DNA from: UBA6244 sp963676875
GTDB lineage: Bacteria > Bacteroidota > Bacteroidia > Bacteroidales > F082
Assembly: GCA_963676875.1 (NCBI GenBank)
Contig: OY781436.1
Span: forward strand, 2,604,001 to 2,668,000
Length of the DNA: 64,000 nt
Direction of reading: 5' to 3'
Shown here: positions 16,910-26,373 of the stretch, in pieces
Position numbering within the stretch: position 1 is the stretch's first letter
How the letters are laid out: each line of letters opens with the position of its first letter
Made by a program: the position numbers and the translations under genes
Notes under the pieces: model-generated
Seen by the model: the letters and a program-made list of their open reading frames with translations, nothing else
The model's database searches: none
Told to the model about the DNA's origin: nothing

Positions 16910-17278
16910 TCAGGCATATTCAGATTGGCAACTGATTGGGTTTGATGCAGGAGGGCCACGTTGTTTGTCGATATAACAAAAGGGTTGAAATCCTGTTTTT
17001 TCGGCGAATGAACAAAAAGTTGTGCGAACGCTGTCAATTTGCCTAAAAACTTTTTGAGCTGTACAGTAAATATAGTATCCATCCCCAAGAAAAAGCAACA
17101 AGTCGATAGATGTATGGTGATGCTTTTTAATTGGTGAGCTGTCTCCGGCTTTGTCGTATGGATGCGCATGCGAAATCAGTGTTCCATCATGAGTAATGTG
17201 GGTATGGTAATAAACCATATGATTGGCCAGTAAGGAACCGTACACCAACAATGCCAGACTTACAGCTAGTATGTTCAT
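16910..17278 (-). CDS. histidine-rich small exported protein
   Basis: 122 residues from the ATG at 17278 (MNILAVSLALLVYGSLLANH). In-frame ATGs at 17305 and 17377 exist. A -7 element (TACTTTTG, minus strand) at 17320-17313 would put the transcript start near 17306, so only 17278 leaves a leader. The N-terminus is a signal peptide or membrane anchor, followed by a cluster of histidines: HMVYYHTHITHDGTLISHAH and KKHHHTS. This composition and its place 112 bp upstream of a TonB receptor on the same strand suggest a periplasmic metal-binding partner of the receptor. I recognise the pairing in Bacteroidota but cannot name the family. Confidence 0.65.
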   Translation of the reverse strand: MNILAVSLALLVYGSLLANHMVYYHTHITHDGTLISHAHPYDKAGDSSPIKKHHHTSIDLLLFLGDGYYIYCTAQKVFRQIDSVRTTFCSFAEKTGFQPFCYIDKQRGPPASNPISCQSEYA

Positions 17279-17312
17279 GTTGTAGTGGTACGGTTTTCTT
17301 GACATAACGGAG

Positions 17313-17320
17313 CAAAAGTA
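17313..17320 (-). promoter_or_regulatory. -7 promoter element for the His-rich/TonB receptor operon
   Basis: CAAAAGTA on the plus strand is TACTTTTG on the minus strand, matching the Bacteroidota -7 consensus TAnnTTTG. No TTG at the expected distance upstream is seen, which would fit a promoter needing an activator or controlled by a metal regulator. Confidence 0.45.
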
Positions 17321-17630
17321 GTAAGTGGCTCCATGGTGCTTCATACCTACAAATGGGTATATTAGAAAATACTCCATTGCTTAATAACTGCCCAGTATCG
17401 TTATAATAAGCAATTAGAAAGAGTTTTGCTCCCAAAGACAAAAGCCTGGTGGTTGGTTTGTACTAAAGATTGTATGTAATCTACCTAACCAAGGTTAATG
17501 AATCCTTCGTCCACAATGGGTCCACAGGTTAAGCCCCTAAAAATCCGCGATGCATTCCGGCAAAATAGTTTTCTGCACCAGAAACCGCATCCTTATTTAA
17601 AAAGATTGTATTACTATCAGATATTTAGGT

Positions 17631-20600
17631 TTATTTTTCTTCGAAATACTTCAGAATAAGTGATAGTAAATATTCACTATCAATTGGTTTAGAAATGTAA
17701 TCGTTACATCCAGCTTCAATAGCTCTTTCTTTGTCACCAGCTAATCCAAAGGCAGTCTGTGCAACGATAATTACCTCCTTGTTAAATTGCCTAATTTGTT
17801 TGGTTGCTTCATATCCATTTTTATCAGGCAGTTGAATATCCATTAGTACTAAATCGATATCGGTGTTACTTCTGCAAAGATTAATAGCTTCATTACCAGT
17901 TTTGGCATAAATCATCTCGTTGTTAAGTTCTCCAACAATTTTTGACAAAAGCAATGAAGAAGTGTTGTCGTCTTCAACTACTAATATTTTTAATTTAGGG
18001 TATTCCGGTTTAGGTTTAAGCTTTGGTATTTTTGATATGCCAACTTTCTCGTCACCAGTTATTTCTTTATTCATTTTTTGATAAGGGATTGTGAAATAGA
18101 AAATTGCGCCTTCTCCTTCCTCACTCTCTTCCCAAATTTGCCCTCCAAGCAATTCCACATAAGCTTTTGAAATTGACAGTCCTAAACCAGCTCCCTGTCT
18201 CGCCATTTTATCAGCAATATCAGCTTGAATAAAACGTTTAAAAATAGCTTCTTTACTTTCTTTAGGGATTCCTATTCCGGTATCTTTCACATAAAACTCT
18301 AGGTAATTTTTCTTTTTAGAATAACCGAATTCTATAGAGCCCCTATCTGTGAATTTAACTGCATTCTTCACAAGGTTTGTCAATATAGCGTACAACTTTT
18401 CCTTATCAGTGTATGTAACGGCTTCGTTTGAAGACAAAGACTTTTTGTATGAAAGTTGTATTCCTTTTGCTTCAACCTCTGGTTTGAAAAAGTTATATAC
18501 GAAATCGATTTGTTCGTTAATATTCGAGTATTCCAAATCTACTTCAACTATTCCGGCCTCAATTTTTGAGATGCAAACAATATCATTAATTATATTGAGC
18601 ATCCTCATACCGCTTTTTTCGATGATGTCGATATACTCTTGCTGAGTTTCTCCATTTAGTTCAGCTTCTTTCAACAAACCGGCAAAGCCAAGTATTCCAT
18701 TCATTGGAGTTCGTATTTCGTGGCTCACATTGGCAAGAAATGCTGATTTCAAGCGATCGCTTTCTTCGGCTTTTTCTTTGGCTTGGGTTAATTCTTCCTC
18801 GGCTTGTTTTCGTTTCGTTATGTCTTCTTTTATCGCGAGATAATTAGTGATAACCCCCTCTTTGTTGAAAATTGGTGATATGGAAGCGAGCTCCCAATAT
18901 AGTTCTCCACTTTTTTTCTTGTTATGAAACTCTCCAAACCACTCCTTTCCTGATGTAATAGTCTGCCACATTTTTGCGTACCCTTCTTCTGGCATCTCAC
19001 CCGACTTTAAAATCCTCGGGTTTTGCCCAAGTATATCTGTCTGGCGGAAGCCTGTTATTTCCATGAATTTAGAATTAACATATTCCACATTCCCATTAGT
19101 ATCAGTTATTACAATTGATACGGGACTTTGTTCAACGGCCTGTGATAGTTTGCGCAATTCATTTTCTGCATGTTTCCTTTTAGTTATATCCAGAATTAGT
19201 GACAGGAAATGTGGCTCTCCAGCCAATTCTATTTCAATTGTGGTGTTTAGACCAATTCCAATTACCCCATCTTTATTTCGGGTTTTAAATTCAAAGCTAT
19301 CCACCCATCCTTTTTCTTCAAGTATTTGCAGATTCTTTTCTAGCTCTCGATCATCAGCAAATAGGTTTAGTTCTGATGGCAAATGCCCGATGATTTCTTC
19401 TCGCGAGAATCCGGTAGATTTTGTAAAACTGTCATTAACATCAACAAAACGTTTGCTGTTCTTGTTGAATATCGCACTGGCAATTGGGCTCAGTTTGAAA
19501 ATCTTAGAAAACCTTTCTTCACTATTGCGCAAGGCTTCCTGTGTTTGCTTTCTGATTTTTTCCTGTCGATCTCTTTGCAATCTTGCATTAAGTATTGGAG
19601 AAATAAAATTAGCAATATCTTCGAAAAGATTTCTGTCTTGGATTGTAAAGCCCCCAGCTTTGTTTGCTAGACTAAGCAAACCTATGGTTTCATCTCGAAA
19701 AATGATCGGGACCGTCATAAAATTGTCAAGTGAAACATGACCCTTTGGTAAATTAAAAGGGCCTTCTGAGATAAATATTTTTTTCTCTTGGATGGCTTTG
19801 CCCCAAAGGCTGGTACCCCATGATGATCTGGGAAAAATATTTGCTTTGTCTTGGACTAGGCACTCATCCCATATTTCGTTAGTTAAACTCGGTATAACCA
19901 AGTCCCCTTTTTCATCTAAATACCCAAATAAACCGAACGTACTCTCTGTCATCTTGAGGACTACCGAAAGGATTTCATTGTACATATCTTCATCTGAAAA
20001 TGTAAGGAAAATGAAAGCAATTTTATTGAGAATGGTTTTTCGGAAATCTGATTGGATTAATTCGTTTTCAATTTGTTTCTTTTCTGTAATATCATTAAGA
20101 ACGCTAAGAAAATGTCTTTCTCCACTCAATGTTATAATAGAGGTTTTGCATAACTGTATTCTGGTTTCTCCGTATTTAGTTTTTGATATAAACTCGAAAT
20201 CATCCAGATAGCCCGTTTCTTCAAGAATTCCAGTCATTTTTTCATATTCCTCCAAACTTGCAAATAATCCTAGTTCCAATTGGGAGTGGTTAATAATTTC
20301 GTTATATGAAAAACCAGACTCTTTGATAAAAACATCGTTTACATTTACATATTTTTTATCACTACACCGAACCAATGTCATTGCTAAAGGATTCATTTTG
20401 AACGAAGTAAAAAAGCGTTCTTCACTTTCCTTTAGATTATGATATGAGATAAAACTTGTAAAACTGTCTTCCAATCTTCTTGCTATTTCCTGTAATAATA
20501 GTTCTTCTGTTGGTTTAAATGCTCTAGCTTGAGAACATTGCTGAATGCAAAATTGCCATGGTTTCCCAATCTTAGGATGAATTGCGATTGACATAGAGTG

Positions 20601-23600
20601 CTTACAATTACAATGTTTCGATTCAAAAGCAGTTTGGGGAGATTTGGTTCCCTGTCCAAAAATAACAGGTGCGTTAGTTGTCAATAAAATGCTGAAAACT
20701 TGAGCAACATCCGAGACCATTGGTATTTCAGTATTTAACGCAAACACTCCAGGATATTCCGGTTTTGCTACTTCCATGGGTATTGACCAAGTTTTTGCAT
20801 CAGGATCACATGGGTAGAATAAAGATGCACGATCACAATCAAATATCGAAAGAACTTCTTCCATCGTATTACGCATCATCATCTCCAAATCGGTAGATTG
20901 TTGTATGACTTTATTAATTCTATCCAGGCTCTGAAAAAAATACAAATTGTTTTCACGCTCTTCCTGAACTTTTTTAAACTCAGTAATATCTCTGGCAATT
21001 GCAAGAATATATTTTGTGTTGTCATAGGTAAAAAAATCGGCACGTATTTCTACGGGATATATCCTTCCAGTTCGGGTTTTGTGAATTGCGTCGAAAATTA
21101 CAGTTCCATTTTTTCTAAACTCTTGTATATATGGATCTTCAATAGAGAATTCGGGGTCAATATCAAAGATAGACATTTTTAGCATTTCTTCCTGAGTGTA
21201 TCCCAATACTTTGCAGGTTTGTTCGTTGACATATGCAAAATGGTAATTTTCGTTCATCAGATATGCTTCATCAGATACTTTATTTAGTGCAAAATTTAAT
21301 AAGGAGAGTTTTTGCTCTGTTTGCTTACGTTCTGTGATATCGTTACAGACTGATGCAACACCAATGGCTTTACCGTCTCTGTTGACAAGTGTCGTGTTGA
21401 ACCATTCACAAATAATGATGCGCCCATCTTTGGTAACATTCTGATTAATGCTATGCTGACCTCCTACTTGATTCATCAAGTTTTGGAAAATATCGCCAAC
21501 CATTCCTGTGACTTCAACAGGCAGAATAAGATCAATCGCATGTTGGCCGATAGCCTCCTCTCTAGTGTAGCCGAATATTCGTTCACAAGCGGCATTCCAC
21601 TCAGTCGCGCAGAAATTTTCATCCCATTCCAAAAATCCCAAAGGAGATTGTTCTCTATGCAATCGCAACCGTTGCTCAGACTGCAGGACTTTTTCTTCTG
21701 CCTGTTGACGTTCCGTAATATCATGAGCGATACTGAGAACACTGACCACATTTCCGGTGGCATCTTTTTCCGGAATATGACTTAGCTCAAACAAACGCGC
21801 GCCCTGAAATGTATTCCAAATTACCTCAGCGTTGTTGGGCTTACCCTCCAAAAAGGCTTGATGGATTAATGCAAGAATCTTTTTGTTTTGATCCGAACTT
21901 CCCGGGAAAGACAATTCTGCTACCCTTTCGCCTATGAATGACTCATAAGGGATGTTAAATGCATTTTCGACAGCAGGATTAACATAAACATACCGCAAAT
22001 CGGAATTGATTCGCACAACAAAGTCAGGAAAATTCTCTGCAAGCATCCGAAAACGCTGCTCGTTTTCTTTGATTTCGTTGATGTCGCGTCCAATAGCAAG
22101 TACTGAGGCAACCTGTCCTGACTGGTCAAATTCGGGCACAAACCGGATGTGCCCCCAGTGTATTTCTCCTTGTGCAGTGCGAAACGGAATTTCTTCAGTA
22201 CTCTCGTGTGCCGTTTCAATTACCTTCTGTATGTTATCGACATAGATTTGCGGCATATGAAGTGGGGTGGTTCCCATTGGGGATTTTCCAATTAATTCCT
22301 TTTCAGGTTTTTCAAAAAGCCTTTGAATGGCGGGATTAACATAGGTACGGTGATAATCAAGATCATATCGCGCAATAAAATCTGGTGAATTCTCCACAAG
22401 AGCACGAAAAAGTTGCTCGCTTTCCTGGATTTTAATTTCTGACAGTCTTTGCTCTGTGATATCCTGAACTATTCCAATGGAACGAACGGGCTTATTTCCA
22501 TCGAAATACGTTTCACATTGCTCGTGAACATATTTGATACGCCCATCTGAAAAAAGAAGTCTGTGGTCAATTTTATAGGGCGTTTTGGTTTGAAGAGAAT
22601 ATTTGTAGGCACGATTGACCGATTCGCGGTCGTCAGGATGAATTGTTTCCAAGAAAGCTTCGTAATTCTCCCCAAATCTGTTTGGGTCAATTTCAAACAT
22701 CCTATAAATTTCATCGGACCATGTGAGACTATTGCTTGTCAAATCCAATTCCCAACTGCCAATATGGGCGAGATGCTGGGCTTTTTTAAGGCTTGCTGAA
22801 GTGTGCTTTAAATCTTCTTCTGCTTGTTTTCGCTCAGTGATGTCCTCGTAAATCCCAAGAATACCAAATACTTCACCATTTGGTTTAAGTAAGGGAACTT
22901 TGCTTGTATTAAGCCAAATGTTTTTCCCAGTATTTGTCGTCTGTGGTTCAACAATATTCATTTTAGGACATCTGGACTCAGTTACCTGCTGGTCATCAAT
23001 TCTATACTGGGCAGCCTGTTCTTTCCACACCATTTCGTAATCATCCTTCCCAATAAGTTGTGCAGGGCTATTTAAACCGGCATCATGTGCAAGTAAAGTG
23101 TTACATCCTAAAAAACGAGATTGAATATCTTTCCAGAAAACTCTTATGGGAATAGATTCGATTATTAATTGAAGCATGTTCTGAGATTGCTCAAGGTGTT
23201 GCATTGTTTTCTGCAACTCCTGATTTTTATCTAATATTGTTTGCTTAGCAATGTTACGTTCTGTAATGTCCTGTATGGTACCGAACATACGCTGGGGTTG
23301 GCCTCCTTTTCCTCTTATGACTTCTACATGACTCAGAACATCCCTTACTTGTCCATCAGGCCAAACAATACGGTATTCCACCTCATACAAATCGCCATGT
23401 TGAAGCATCTCGAAAAGCGATTTTGAAATATTAGTCATCCGATCCTTGTCATCTGGATGTATGATATCCATCCAGTTTTCAAACCAATTAGTAAGTTCAT
23501 CCTTAATACCAAAAATACGGTGTGCTCCTTCTGAAATGTTAACCTCTCCTGTGTCGAAATTTCGATCCCAGTATCCAATCAGCGCAACTCGCTCTGTTTC

Positions 23601-23810
23601 CAAAAGTTTAAATTCGCTTTCTTCAAATTTCTTTTTTACAAGATCTAATTCAGCACGTAGTTGCTTGTAGTTTTCTTGTTGAATTATAATTTTCTCTTTA
23701 GAACTAGACAGATCTGCATTTTGTTTTTTTATTAACTCCTTTTGAGAATTATTAACTTTTATTAATCTCTGAAGATTGTATTCTAGTTCTTCACCTATAT
23801 TCCCCTCCAT
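17631..23810 (-). CDS. multi-PAS/GAF hybrid sensor histidine kinase
   Basis: 2,059 residues, cytoplasmic: no signal peptide or membrane helix. An N-terminal coiled coil (about 10-75) is followed by ten PAS repeats, most ending in a D-I-T/N-x linker such as IQDITERN. Rough positions are 75-185, 210-330, 345-455, 465-585, 590-705, 715-830, 840-955, 1130-1250, 1440-1560 and 1565-1680. Two GAF-like domains lie at about 970-1120 (with HCNCKHSM and CIQQC cysteines) and 1260-1420. Then come the HisKA domain (NVSHEIRTPMNG, His about 1697), the HATPase (NLVKNAVKFT about 1814-1823, DTGIGIP about 1843, GAGLGLS about 1873) and a REC domain (about 1938-2059, Asp about 1991). No output regulator is adjacent, so the phosphorelay partner is elsewhere. 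Confidence 0.93.
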   Translation of the reverse strand: MEGNIGEELEYNLQRLIKVNNSQKELIKKQNADLSSSKEKIIIQQENYKQLRAELDLVKKKFEESEFKLLETERVALIGYWDRNFDTGEVNISEGAHRIFGIKDELTNWFENWMDIIHPDDKDRMTNISKSLFEMLQHGDLYEVEYRIVWPDGQVRDVLSHVEVIRGKGGQPQRMFGTIQDITERNIAKQTILDKNQELQKTMQHLEQSQNMLQLIIESIPIRVFWKDIQSRFLGCNTLLAHDAGLNSPAQLIGKDDYEMVWKEQAAQYRIDDQQVTESRCPKMNIVEPQTTNTGKNIWLNTSKVPLLKPNGEVFGILGIYEDITERKQAEEDLKHTSASLKKAQHLAHIGSWELDLTSNSLTWSDEIYRMFEIDPNRFGENYEAFLETIHPDDRESVNRAYKYSLQTKTPYKIDHRLLFSDGRIKYVHEQCETYFDGNKPVRSIGIVQDITEQRLSEIKIQESEQLFRALVENSPDFIARYDLDYHRTYVNPAIQRLFEKPEKELIGKSPMGTTPLHMPQIYVDNIQKVIETAHESTEEIPFRTAQGEIHWGHIRFVPEFDQSGQVASVLAIGRDINEIKENEQRFRMLAENFPDFVVRINSDLRYVYVNPAVENAFNIPYESFIGERVAELSFPGSSDQNKKILALIHQAFLEGKPNNAEVIWNTFQGARLFELSHIPEKDATGNVVSVLSIAHDITERQQAEEKVLQSEQRLRLHREQSPLGFLEWDENFCATEWNAACERIFGYTREEAIGQHAIDLILPVEVTGMVGDIFQNLMNQVGGQHSINQNVTKDGRIIICEWFNTTLVNRDGKAIGVASVCNDITERKQTEQKLSLLNFALNKVSDEAYLMNENYHFAYVNEQTCKVLGYTQEEMLKMSIFDIDPEFSIEDPYIQEFRKNGTVIFDAIHKTRTGRIYPVEIRADFFTYDNTKYILAIARDITEFKKVQEERENNLYFFQSLDRINKVIQQSTDLEMMMRNTMEEVLSIFDCDRASLFYPCDPDAKTWSIPMEVAKPEYPGVFALNTEIPMVSDVAQVFSILLTTNAPVIFGQGTKSPQTAFESKHCNCKHSMSIAIHPKIGKPWQFCIQQCSQARAFKPTEELLLQEIARRLEDSFTSFISYHNLKESEERFFTSFKMNPLAMTLVRCSDKKYVNVNDVFIKESGFSYNEIINHSQLELGLFASLEEYEKMTGILEETGYLDDFEFISKTKYGETRIQLCKTSIITLSGERHFLSVLNDITEKKQIENELIQSDFRKTILNKIAFIFLTFSDEDMYNEILSVVLKMTESTFGLFGYLDEKGDLVIPSLTNEIWDECLVQDKANIFPRSSWGTSLWGKAIQEKKIFISEGPFNLPKGHVSLDNFMTVPIIFRDETIGLLSLANKAGGFTIQDRNLFEDIANFISPILNARLQRDRQEKIRKQTQEALRNSEERFSKIFKLSPIASAIFNKNSKRFVDVNDSFTKSTGFSREEIIGHLPSELNLFADDRELEKNLQILEEKGWVDSFEFKTRNKDGVIGIGLNTTIEIELAGEPHFLSLILDITKRKHAENELRKLSQAVEQSPVSIVITDTNGNVEYVNSKFMEITGFRQTDILGQNPRILKSGEMPEEGYAKMWQTITSGKEWFGEFHNKKKSGELYWELASISPIFNKEGVITNYLAIKEDITKRKQAEEELTQAKEKAEESDRLKSAFLANVSHEIRTPMNGILGFAGLLKEAELNGETQQEYIDIIEKSGMRMLNIINDIVCISKIEAGIVEVDLEYSNINEQIDFVYNFFKPEVEAKGIQLSYKKSLSSNEAVTYTDKEKLYAILTNLVKNAVKFTDRGSIEFGYSKKKNYLEFYVKDTGIGIPKESKEAIFKRFIQADIADKMARQGAGLGLSISKAYVELLGGQIWEESEEGEGAIFYFTIPYQKMNKEITGDEKVGISKIPKLKPKPEYPKLKILVVEDDNTSSLLLSKIVGELNNEMIYAKTGNEAINLCRSNTDIDLVLMDIQLPDKNGYEATKQIRQFNKEVIIVAQTAFGLAGDKERAIEAGCNDYISKPIDSEYLLSLILKYFEEK

Positions 23811-24245
23811 GGCTCTGACGAATTAAGTTTTTTTTGATAACCCGCTCGGTTGTTTTGCTGTGTATTGCGATCGATTGGTAATCGGCAAAGGTCAAGTGCT
23901 TTGACGACAGAACTTATCTGCCAACAAGGCTGTTGTGTAAATACTATTTGAATCAAATTCACCACCTTTCGGGCATGTAACACCTACGTTTGATTGACGA
24001 AACCAAAAGGAATTAAAAGCATCGAAAACTTCCTTCTAACTTAAAGACCTTCTTCCCGATAGCTAAATTAAAAAAAAAGGGGTTAACCATGATAAAAAGT
24101 ATATAATATATTCAAGTATTTATATAATCGGAATTGCTCATTATGGTATCCCAGACTATGTTGATCTGATATTGTCATACTTTTCAGGACAGCGATTTCC
24201 AATTTTTTCGGTTCTATTCGATATATTCAAACTCTATTACTTCCC
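23811..24245. other. gap between hybrid kinase and recombinase genes
   Basis: This 435 bp AT-rich stretch probably holds the kinase promoter and the 3' end region of the recombinase gene. I see no tRNA, no clear terminator and no convincing short gene. A direct repeat suitable as an attachment site was not found by eye. Confidence 0.4.
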
Positions 24246-25490
24246 TTAATCAAAAATTAATTTGTCTGCCTTAGTAAGTTTATCTTCATTAACCAAGCTA
24301 TCAATATAAATCTCTGTCATTTTAAGATCAGAGTGCGCTAAACCGGTACTTATTGTACCAATATCAACCCCTGATTTATAGGCAATCGTGGCCCATGAGT
24401 GTCTGGCTGTATAGGTCGTTATTTTATTTATCCCGAGTTCCATCGATATTGCACTTAATCTATCATTAACGAGTTTTGTCAATCTGTCAATATCCTCGTG
24501 CTCCTCTTGTTTGTTTTTGATTTTTGCCTTTCTTTTAAAGGGAAATAAAAAGTCATTGTTTGCTTTCTCCTCAAACCCATAGTTTCGTAGAATATCAAAA
24601 GCTTTTGGGTGTAAATGGATTGACAACAGTTTATTTGTCTTTCTTCTCCTAAAACTTAATATTCCTCCTTGTACATCGCCCTTTTTAAGGTGAATAATAT
24701 TGCTGATGTTAGTTCCTCGGGTATAGAATGAAAACAAAAAAATGTCTCTTGCAAACATTCTCGTTTTAAGCTTAGAATTATAATTCTCTATTAGGTGAAT
24801 AATGTCTTTTTCTACTGCTCGCTTAATTGTCTTTTCTCTCGAAAACGAGTATTTATTAATCTCATAACTATACCTTTTAAAGGGATACCTTTCTTCTTTT
24901 AAAAGATTTTTTGCTATCGCCATATTCAGCAAATGTTTCAACTTTGAAAAGTAAAGGTTCATCGTATTAACTGAAACTCCGGAATCAGCCCATCTTTTTT
25001 CGATTTCTTTAAGCAAATCAGGGTCAATCGCATTTATTTCGATTGCTTCTTTGTTTAGTGCATTTTTGAGCTTAGTAACAGCTAGTACGTATGTTTTATA
25101 AGTATTAGGTGAACGGTCTTTTTTAACAACGTTATCAATATAATCATTTGCAAACTCGAAGAAATCTCCTTGAAAAACATCGTTTATCAAATGGCTCCTT
25201 AGTTCACTGACAGACATGTATTGCAACTTATTTGACTCGAATAATTTATCAATTACTGAGACGTATCTCGTGTATTTTTTTGAGAGGTCTCTATTTGCCT
25301 GGTCCTTATTTATTTTAGCAGTACTTCGTTTGATGGATTTGGTTTCCACATTGAAGTTGTTTTCAAGGACTTCATACCCGGACGAAATGGTTGACTGACT
25401 TCTGTTATGAGAAATTTTAAAAACAATAGGATAGCAATTGTTGTTTTTTCTCCTCCTTGTATCAAGAGAGATCGATATTCTAGTGGCCAT
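24246..25490 (-). CDS. tyrosine recombinase/integrase, Bacteroidota type
   Basis: 414 residues from the ATG at 25490 (MATRISISLDTRRRKNN). A GTG at 25511 would add seven residues. The N-terminal arm-binding region and a SAM-like core-binding domain (about 95-200, DYIDNVVKKDRSPNTYKTYV) precede the catalytic domain. Catalytic candidates are the Arg in FYTRGTNISNI, Lys in RRKTNK, the ARHSWAT motif, His in GLAHSDLKMTEIYI and the Tyr of that motif. It resembles integrases of Bacteroidota conjugative and mobilisable elements. No other element genes flank it, so it is an orphan or remnant. It is not an integron IntI: the IntI-specific insertion is not apparent. Confidence 0.88.
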   Translation of the reverse strand: MATRISISLDTRRRKNNNCYPIVFKISHNRSQSTISSGYEVLENNFNVETKSIKRSTAKINKDQANRDLSKKYTRYVSVIDKLFESNKLQYMSVSELRSHLINDVFQGDFFEFANDYIDNVVKKDRSPNTYKTYVLAVTKLKNALNKEAIEINAIDPDLLKEIEKRWADSGVSVNTMNLYFSKLKHLLNMAIAKNLLKEERYPFKRYSYEINKYSFSREKTIKRAVEKDIIHLIENYNSKLKTRMFARDIFLFSFYTRGTNISNIIHLKKGDVQGGILSFRRRKTNKLLSIHLHPKAFDILRNYGFEEKANNDFLFPFKRKAKIKNKQEEHEDIDRLTKLVNDRLSAISMELGINKITTYTARHSWATIAYKSGVDIGTISTGLAHSDLKMTEIYIDSLVNEDKLTKADKLIFD

Positions 25491-25641
25491 ATTTGCTCGC
25501 AATTTGCTCACAAAAATACCAAAAAAACCGGATTAGACCCGGTTAAACCAATTTAAAACCAATAAAGAAAGGCGGAAAAGGTGGGTATTGGCGGGCGAAA
25601 GACTCTGCCCGCCGGTTTTCATATCAAATCTGAATATTTTT

Positions 25642-25959
25642 CTAGTTTTCAGCTACTTCAGCAGTTTCAGCTACTTCGGGAGTTTCTACTACCTGAGGAG
25701 TGTCAACTGCGGGAACAATGCTCACGTAAGAGCGGTTGTTTCTCTTTTTTCTGAATTCTACGATGCCATCGGTGAGTGCGTACAAGGTATGGTCTTTACC
25801 CATTCCTACGTTCAATCCCGGATGGTGCTGTGTACCACGTTGACGGATAATAATATTTCCTGAGCGGGCACCCTGTCCACCGTAAATTTTTACACCAAGG
25901 CGTTTGCTTTCTGATTCGCGTCCGTTATGGGAGCTACCCATTCCTTTTTTATGAGCCAT
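25642..25959 (-). CDS. rpmA: 50S ribosomal protein L27
   Basis: 105 residues beginning MAHKKGMGSSHNGRESESKR and containing GVKIYGGQGARSGNIIIRQR and GKDHTLYALTDGIVEF, diagnostic for bL27, which sits near the peptidyl-transferase centre of the large subunit. The usual protein is about 85 residues. This one has an extra acidic tail of about 20 residues with near-repeats (TPQVVETPEVAETAEVAEN). It lies 18 bp after rplU, the conserved order. Confidence 0.97.
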   Translation of the reverse strand: MAHKKGMGSSHNGRESESKRLGVKIYGGQGARSGNIIIRQRGTQHHPGLNVGMGKDHTLYALTDGIVEFRKKRNNRSYVSIVPAVDTPQVVETPEVAETAEVAEN

Positions 25960-25977
25960 CTTCTTAGATATTTACAG

Positions 25978-26289
25978 TTAAACAGTAATTTTTTCTATCA
26001 ACACTTTGCTTAAATCAGCACGGAAACCATTTGATTTTTGGTAACCTTTTCTTCTTTTCTTGTGGAAAACAGTTACTTTATCGCCTCTGAGGTGAGCAAC
26101 GATTTTAGCATTAATTTTAGCCCCATCAATAACGGGTGTTCCCACTTTAACTTTGCCGTCATTATCTGCTAAAAGCACTTTGTCGAACTCAACATTAGCG
26201 CCTTCTTCTTCTTGGAGTCTGTTTACAAAAACTTCCTGCCCCTGTTCAACTTTGAACTGCTGTCCGGCTATATCAACAATTACATACAT
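25978..26289 (-). CDS. rplU: 50S ribosomal protein L21
   Basis: 103 residues beginning MYVIVDIAGQQFKVEQGQEV, with HKKRRKGYQKSNGFRADLSK near the C-terminus: the bL21 signature and normal length. It binds 23S rRNA and is encoded first in the rplU-rpmA operon. A good housekeeping promoter lies just upstream (26335-26363). Confidence 0.97.
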   Translation of the reverse strand: MYVIVDIAGQQFKVEQGQEVFVNRLQEEEGANVEFDKVLLADNDGKVKVGTPVIDGAKINAKIVAHLRGDKVTVFHKKRRKGYQKSNGFRADLSKVLIEKITV

Positions 26290-26334
26290 GCTTTTAAAAT
26301 CTTTAATTTAAAATTACTTACGATTTTGGAGGTG

Positions 26335-26363
26335 CAAAAGTAGTAAAAAAAACTAATTAACAA
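26335..26363 (-). promoter_or_regulatory. housekeeping promoter of rplU-rpmA
   Basis: On the minus strand TTG (26363-26361), an 18 bp spacer and TACTTTTG (26342-26335) match the Bacteroidota sigma-A consensus. The leader is about 40 nt. Confidence 0.7.
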
Positions 26364-26373
26364 GTAATTGTTG

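Noticed and set aside
24246..25490. Idea that this recombinase is the integron integrase for the attC-like array
   Set aside because: Its N-terminal arm and catalytic motifs are those of Bacteroidota mobile-element integrases, no IntI-type extra region is seen, and it lies 13 kb beyond the array with core genes nearby.
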